DNA of 32,123 nucleotides from a virus: IMG/VR virus record IMGVR_UViG_3300025889_000545, positions 1-32,123 of that record; one strand, written 5' to 3'. The notes beneath the pieces are model-generated. The model worked only from the letters and a program-made list of their open reading frames with translations, ran no database searches and had not been told where the DNA came from. The position numbers and the translations under genes are program-made. Each line of letters opens with the position of its first letter. Position 1 is the stretch's first letter. This document shows, one piece after another, positions 28,298-32,123 of this stretch.

Positions 28298-30543
28298 TAT
28301 ACTTCTGTATTCATTACTACAGGATGACCCCATCCTAGTATTTGCATATCTTTACCAGTTTCTGATGATATTTTTAAAGATAAACATTTACCAGAACCTC
28401 TAAGTTTATTCTTAGTTACAATTACACCTTCACCATAATCAAATGGGTCAGATGCTCCTGAAGGTATATAGTTTCTAAGCAGTCTATATGCTTGAAATTC
28501 ATTTCCCCATTTACCACTATTAGCTGAATCTGTCCATCCCCATTGTGCTTGTACTTTACAAGAAGATTGATTATTTAATTCTAATGTGCTACTAGGTGTT
28601 AATGTATAACCATTTTCTGTACGTTTAAAGTAAAAGAATACATAAGGTATTTGTTTACTTCTCATTATATCACCAAACAATTCATAACCCGTAACAAGAT
28701 AACTAGAATAATTTATACCAATATTATCATGTGCTAACCAATCAAGAAATTGAGTATTTTTATATTTAGATAATGTAAAGCTTGTATTAGAAATAGTTAA
28801 AAAACTAAACTGAGAATCTCTATTAATACCTATATCTGTTGTTACAACTACAGAATCTCCTGATGTAACTATAACTTCATCTGTTGCATTATATACACCT
28901 TCTTCTGTACCTTGAATAGCATATGTAGGTATTTCTACATAATCAGCTACAAATGGGTCATTTAATTGACTTGTAATAGTATTTTTATACCAAGATTGTA
29001 AAGTTAAATCATATACTAATTCTTTATTATAACTATTAATATAATTAGTAGCACTATAAGATGCACTATCATTATATAACCATCTTACTTGGTTTTCTTT
29101 TTCATCATAAAAACCTTTACAATTATTTTTACCTGTAGCTGGTATATCTAAAAATAAAGTCTGTATTGATGTAAGTGATAAAGATTCTGCAGCAAAACGA
29201 CCTGATACATTGTCAGGAGTAAGAATATAAATACCAGCTTTAGACCAATATAAAAATGTACCATTAACATCTACAATAGAGTTTGCATTTAATACACCAT
29301 TAGTTGATACTTTACTTACTTGAAAAGAAGTTGCAAAGAACCCTCCAGTATCTCCATAAAGCTCCCACACGCCATTTTCTGCAAAAATGACTAGTGATGA
29401 CCTAGATGCAGCAATTTTAACAATTCTAGTAGCATCTGGTATTTGTGCTGAACCACCATCAGAAGCAACTAAATCATTAATACCTGGGTCTGTAGGGTCA
29501 GCTTCTTGATAACATTTACCAAAGTCTTCATCATTTTGAATAACTTTTGAAAAGAAAATATATCCTGAATAATTAGGACTTCTATTATCTGCTCCTGTAA
29601 CAGATGAACCTATACCAGAATAAAATATTCGTTGTGCATAAGATGCTACAGTAGTAATTTGACCTGTTTCAGTATCTGTTGGTAAACCTGTAACACCTGA
29701 TTCAGTTTGTCTAGAAGAACCTCTATTAAATAAATCAATAATATAAGAACCCTTAGCTATTTGATAGTTAGAGTTAGAGTTTTTTACTAATGTATTAGGG
29801 TCATATTTTTCATAATCAGCAGAACTAGGATTAGATACTTTACCTAAAGACCATTGGTCTGCATTACTAGGATAACTACCTATAATAGTTTTAGTATAAT
29901 CAATTGCATCAGCACCAGATACTGTAACAATAGAAGGAGCCCAACCTTGATTACGTAAATTATATTTATGAGCATTAGATAATGAAGCAGGTCTTTCATT
30001 TACATCTAATCCATCATCTACACCCCAAATATCACGTACTTTAACATCAATAGTAGTTTGACTAACTACATCTGTACTAGGATTATAAGTTAATAAAACA
30101 GGGTCTGTTAAGTCATCAGAAACAATAACACATTTATTATTAATAACAGATACATCTATTTCTGCATTAGATAATCCAGCAATAGTTATATAATTACCAC
30201 TATTTTTTTTATTAGCAGATGGTGTAGTACTAAGCATATTAAGAAACCAAAGTCTATTCTTAATACGTACAATACCGAGAGATACAGTTGTATCTCCTCC
30301 AGGATTATTCCAAATATGAAATGATTGTCTACCTTCTTTAATGTCTGTAACAGTTAACCCTGTAGCTGTTTTATTAAACAACTCTTCATAATCTATTCCT
30401 AGTCTTCTAGCACGTGAACCATCTCGTTTAAGTACAAAGTTTTGTTCATCTATAGAAGCATTCTCTGGAAAGGTTAACTCATTGGCTTCGGTAACTAATC
30501 CTTTAATAAAGGAACGGTATGCCTTTTCACTCTTCTGTGCCAT
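28297..30543 (-). CDS. Tail tubular protein B (T7 gp12-like)
   Basis: 748 residues. The start SEKAYRSFIKGLVTEANELTFPENASIDEQNFVLKRDGSR is the characteristic opening of podophage tail nozzle proteins (gp12), and the rest is a long beta-rich protein (many Gly, Ser, Thr, Asn), the length of the family. Twelve-fold or six-fold copies form the nozzle of the tail through which DNA passes. Overlaps the 86-residue gene upstream and the gp13-like gene downstream (TAATG). Very good match in style, length and place. Confidence 0.85.
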   Translation of the reverse strand: MAQKSEKAYRSFIKGLVTEANELTFPENASIDEQNFVLKRDGSRARRLGIDYEELFNKTATGLTVTDIKEGRQSFHIWNNPGGDTTVSLGIVRIKNRLWFLNMLSTTPSANKKNSGNYITIAGLSNAEIDVSVINNKCVIVSDDLTDPVLLTYNPSTDVVSQTTIDVKVRDIWGVDDGLDVNERPASLSNAHKYNLRNQGWAPSIVTVSGADAIDYTKTIIGSYPSNADQWSLGKVSNPSSADYEKYDPNTLVKNSNSNYQIAKGSYIIDLFNRGSSRQTESGVTGLPTDTETGQITTVASYAQRIFYSGIGSSVTGADNRSPNYSGYIFFSKVIQNDEDFGKCYQEADPTDPGINDLVASDGGSAQIPDATRIVKIAASRSSLVIFAENGVWELYGDTGGFFATSFQVSKVSTNGVLNANSIVDVNGTFLYWSKAGIYILTPDNVSGRFAAESLSLTSIQTLFLDIPATGKNNCKGFYDEKENQVRWLYNDSASYSATNYINSYNKELVYDLTLQSWYKNTITSQLNDPFVADYVEIPTYAIQGTEEGVYNATDEVIVTSGDSVVVTTDIGINRDSQFSFLTISNTSFTLSKYKNTQFLDWLAHDNIGINYSSYLVTGYELFGDIMRSKQIPYVFFYFKRTENGYTLTPSSTLELNNQSSCKVQAQWGWTDSANSGKWGNEFQAYRLLRNYIPSGASDPFDYGEGVIVTKNKLRGSGKCLSLKISSETGKDMQILGWGHPVVMNTEV

Positions 30544-30787
30544 TTAGTTTTGCTTGTTTTTTTAAATATTTTTCTTTAGCTTTATCAGCTTCATTTAATT
30601 CTTTATGTTGTCCTAAATAAGTTAGTACTGCATTGTCAACTAAACTTAATGATGTATAAAATCCAGATAGTTCAGCAGGTAATTCACCTCCACCATCATA
30701 TTGTAATTTATAATGTGATGTACCTGGTTGAATAAAGGCTTGAAGTTCTTTCTCACCTTTGCCTTTATAACTTCTAATTACTTTCAT
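30527..30787 (-). CDS. Hypothetical small protein between tail tube genes
   Basis: 86 residues: MKVIRSYKGKGEKELQAFIQ (beta-hairpin-like), YKLQYDGGGELPAELSGFYT, then a Lys/Ala/Glu-rich helix LNEADKAKEKYLKKQAKLNGT. ATG with AAGGA 9 bases upstream. Proteins of this size and place, between the tail tubular A and B genes, recur in marine T7-like phages, but no function is known to me. 17-base overlap with the nozzle gene shows tight packing. Confidence 0.75.
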   Translation of the reverse strand: MKVIRSYKGKGEKELQAFIQPGTSHYKLQYDGGGELPAELSGFYTSLSLVDNAVLTYLGQHKELNEADKAKEKYLKKQAKLNGTEE

Positions 30788-30796
30788 AAGTGGTCC

Positions 30797-31252
30797 TTAT
30801 TTTTTGTAAAGTTTTTTTCTTGCTGCATCAGACGTAGGTCTGTTTAACAAGCCTTGTGCCATACGAGTGGCATAATGTCCTCTAGGAGAACCTGTTGTAG
30901 GTGCAGGTTGGTATTTAGATATTGCTTTTTTATCACTTGCACTTATATCATAATTTACTTTAGGAGTAAATGATGATTGTGTATTTACTACTGATTTAAT
31001 ATTAGATTTAGTTAATGCTTTTAAATCTTCTGTATGCCCTACTTTATACATAGACCTAGAAGCTTTTATAGGAGCATCAGCCTGTCTAGATGTAAATTGA
31101 GGTCCATTATATGTTTGTCCACGTTTACCTGGAACTGCATTAGGATTTTTAGGTTGTTTACGAATTCTATTTAAATGACTAGGTACAGGTGATGAGTAAT
31201 CAAAACTTGGACCTACTTTAATTGTTTTTGTTTTTACTGTAAACTTTGCCAT
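30797..31252 (-). CDS. Hypothetical basic Pro-rich protein
   Basis: 151 residues with AAGGA upstream. Basic and low complexity: AKFTVKTKTIKVGPSFDYSS, RIRKQPKNPNAVPGKRG, then DIRASDKK-like and QPAPTTGSPRGH stretches and a Lys-rich end (SDAARKKLYKK). Similar in composition to the small basic proteins at the left end (445-1523), perhaps one type of virion accessory protein. No membrane segment, no recognised family. Confidence 0.7.
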   Translation of the reverse strand: MAKFTVKTKTIKVGPSFDYSSPVPSHLNRIRKQPKNPNAVPGKRGQTYNGPQFTSRQADAPIKASRSMYKVGHTEDLKALTKSNIKSVVNTQSSFTPKVNYDISASDKKAISKYQPAPTTGSPRGHYATRMAQGLLNRPTSDAARKKLYKK

Positions 31253-31334
31253 TTGTTTTCCTTTTTACTTTAGATTTTTTCTTTTTACCATATTGTTCTT
31301 TATTTATAAAAGCTTTTGTATTACTAGTTAGCAT
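31218..31334 (-). CDS. Possible tiny Lys-rich protein (38 residues)
   Basis: ATG overlaps the stop of tail tubular protein A (TAATG at 31336-31332), and the frame stays open 38 codons to TAA, 35 bases into the next gene. Composition: MLTSNTKAFINKEQYG then KKKKSKVKRKTNGKV, extremely basic. The coupling supports translation, but without a ribosome site of its own and with an A-rich segment that could arise by chance it is a candidate only. Confidence 0.45.
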   Translation of the reverse strand: MLTSNTKAFINKEQYGKKKKSKVKRKTNGKVYSKNKNN

Positions 31335-32104
31335 TACCATTTAGTTTTACTCCTACCTTGTTTTCTACCATAATTAGGATATTCAATACCTTTAGCTAAT
31401 TTCCAGGCATCTTGACTCATACGTCTACGTTGTGTAATAGAATGAGCTTCTGCTTTAGGATTAGCCATTTGTTTAAGAGTAATAAATGCAGCTGACTTAG
31501 CTTCATTTAAAAAATAACTAAACATTTGTACAGGAAAATCAGCAATAAAATTATCACTTAATGTAAATGTAACAGCACGTCTACCATGAGCTTGTGTTTT
31601 AGTTTTTTGTAAATGTGTATCTATAGTATTATTATAAGCATCAAATACTACATATTCTTCATCAAATGATGTATAACATTCTGGTGCTCTATCATTATAA
31701 ATATTTAATTTAATACCATTAATAGAAGACACAACTGTTATTTTAGAATTCGTACTATCTCTTACATCAATTTTATTAACAAAGTCTTCAGGAGTAAGAT
31801 ATTCCATTTCTGTATATAAATCTTTAGCTGCAGCTGTTTTCTTTGTATTATATTTAATCCAATTAATATTTTCAATTGTATCTGGTATTTTCATATGAGT
31901 AGGTCTAGTATCACTAGCACTATCTAACTGAAAAAGTTCATCAAAATGAGGATAATGTTTACCATCTACAATATTAAAATAAGTAGTTTTAATTATTTGA
32001 GCTACTTGTAAAGACTCTACAGAATCATTAATGCTATTGACTTCATCTGAATCCATATCAGATAAGATGTCTTGAGTCATTTCAAGTAGTGTCATCTTAG
32101 CCAT
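31334..32104 (-). CDS. Tail tubular protein A (T7 gp11-like)
   Basis: 256 residues. Opening KMTLLEMTQDILSDMDSDEVNSINDS with helix-loop-helix, then VAQIIKTTYFNIVDGKHYPHFDELFQLDS, THMKIPDTIENINWIKYN and a beta segment ending FPVQMFSYFLNEAKSAAFITLKQMANPKAE: this is the pattern of podophage gp11 adaptors that join portal to nozzle. AAGGA is 9 bases upstream of ATG, near the window edge (32105-32123). Upstream genes (capsid, scaffold, portal) are beyond the window. Confidence 0.85.
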   Translation of the reverse strand: MAKMTLLEMTQDILSDMDSDEVNSINDSVESLQVAQIIKTTYFNIVDGKHYPHFDELFQLDSASDTRPTHMKIPDTIENINWIKYNTKKTAAAKDLYTEMEYLTPEDFVNKIDVRDSTNSKITVVSSINGIKLNIYNDRAPECYTSFDEEYVVFDAYNNTIDTHLQKTKTQAHGRRAVTFTLSDNFIADFPVQMFSYFLNEAKSAAFITLKQMANPKAEAHSITQRRRMSQDAWKLAKGIEYPNYGRKQGRSKTKW

Positions 32105-32123
32105 TAGCTATGTCCTTGTATTA

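Noticed and set aside
1-32123. CRISPR arrays, IS elements, integrase or repressor of a temperate phage
   Set aside because: No regularly spaced repeats, no transposase or integrase seen; gene set is lytic.

Overview
The window is an internal piece of a lytic, AT-rich, short-tailed (podovirus-type) phage genome, most like the marine T7-supergroup phages that lack their own RNA polymerase (SIO1/cobavirus and pelagiphage-like groups). The evidence is a T7-style replication module (split primase and helicase, family A DNA polymerase, ssDNA-binding protein, 5'-3' exonuclease, endonuclease I), a cobalamin-dependent ribonucleotide reductase, tail tubular proteins A and B, and three internal-core-type virion proteins including one of 1806 residues. 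No RNA polymerase is seen. Instead there are several near-perfect host sigma70-type promoters, many with the extended -10 core TATGGTATAAT. The host is not identified; A+T richness and gene content fit a streamlined marine proteobacterium, and a pqqA gene points to a host that makes PQQ, such as a marine methylotroph or an alphaproteobacterium.

Layout. (1) 1-2534, minus strand: start of a tail-fibre gene, an HNH endonuclease, three small basic proteins, a possible terminase small subunit, and an Hsp20 chaperone. (2) 2535-3196: a 660-base non-coding divergence region with a minus promoter, a plus promoter and a G+C-richer, highly folded segment that looks like a structured RNA or leader. (3) 3197-4254: three early genes of unknown function, closed by a terminator. 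(4) 4450-8246, plus: an operon of two tiny proteins, an amidoligase, a class II glutamine amidotransferase, an ATP-grasp ligase and a zinc-ribbon protein, which together look like a peptide or amide-bond synthesis pathway. (5) 8302-8507, minus: an isolated 24-codon gene for PqqA, the peptide precursor of pyrroloquinoline quinone, with its own promoter and leader. (6) 8519-18743, plus: replication and nucleotide metabolism. The DNA polymerase is split into two separately translated genes exactly before motif A, with a helix-turn-helix gene and a small membrane-protein gene between the halves. (7) 32104-18715, minus: the virion operon from tail tube A to a zincin/muralytic-like internal protein, meeting the plus operon tail-to-tail with a short antisense overlap.

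How it fits together. Host RNA polymerase would transcribe early and replication genes rightward and virion genes leftward. Because the minus-strand genes run off both window ends, the missing large terminase, portal, scaffold and capsid genes probably lie between the right and left ends of this window in a circular or permuted genome. Host takeover would include cofactor supply (PqqA), deoxynucleotide synthesis (NrdJ), folding (Hsp20) and a novel amide ligation chemistry. The observations most worth follow-up are viral pqqA, the amidoligase/ATP-grasp/amidotransferase operon beside it, the polymerase split at the catalytic motif, and the structured RNA at about 2934-3160.
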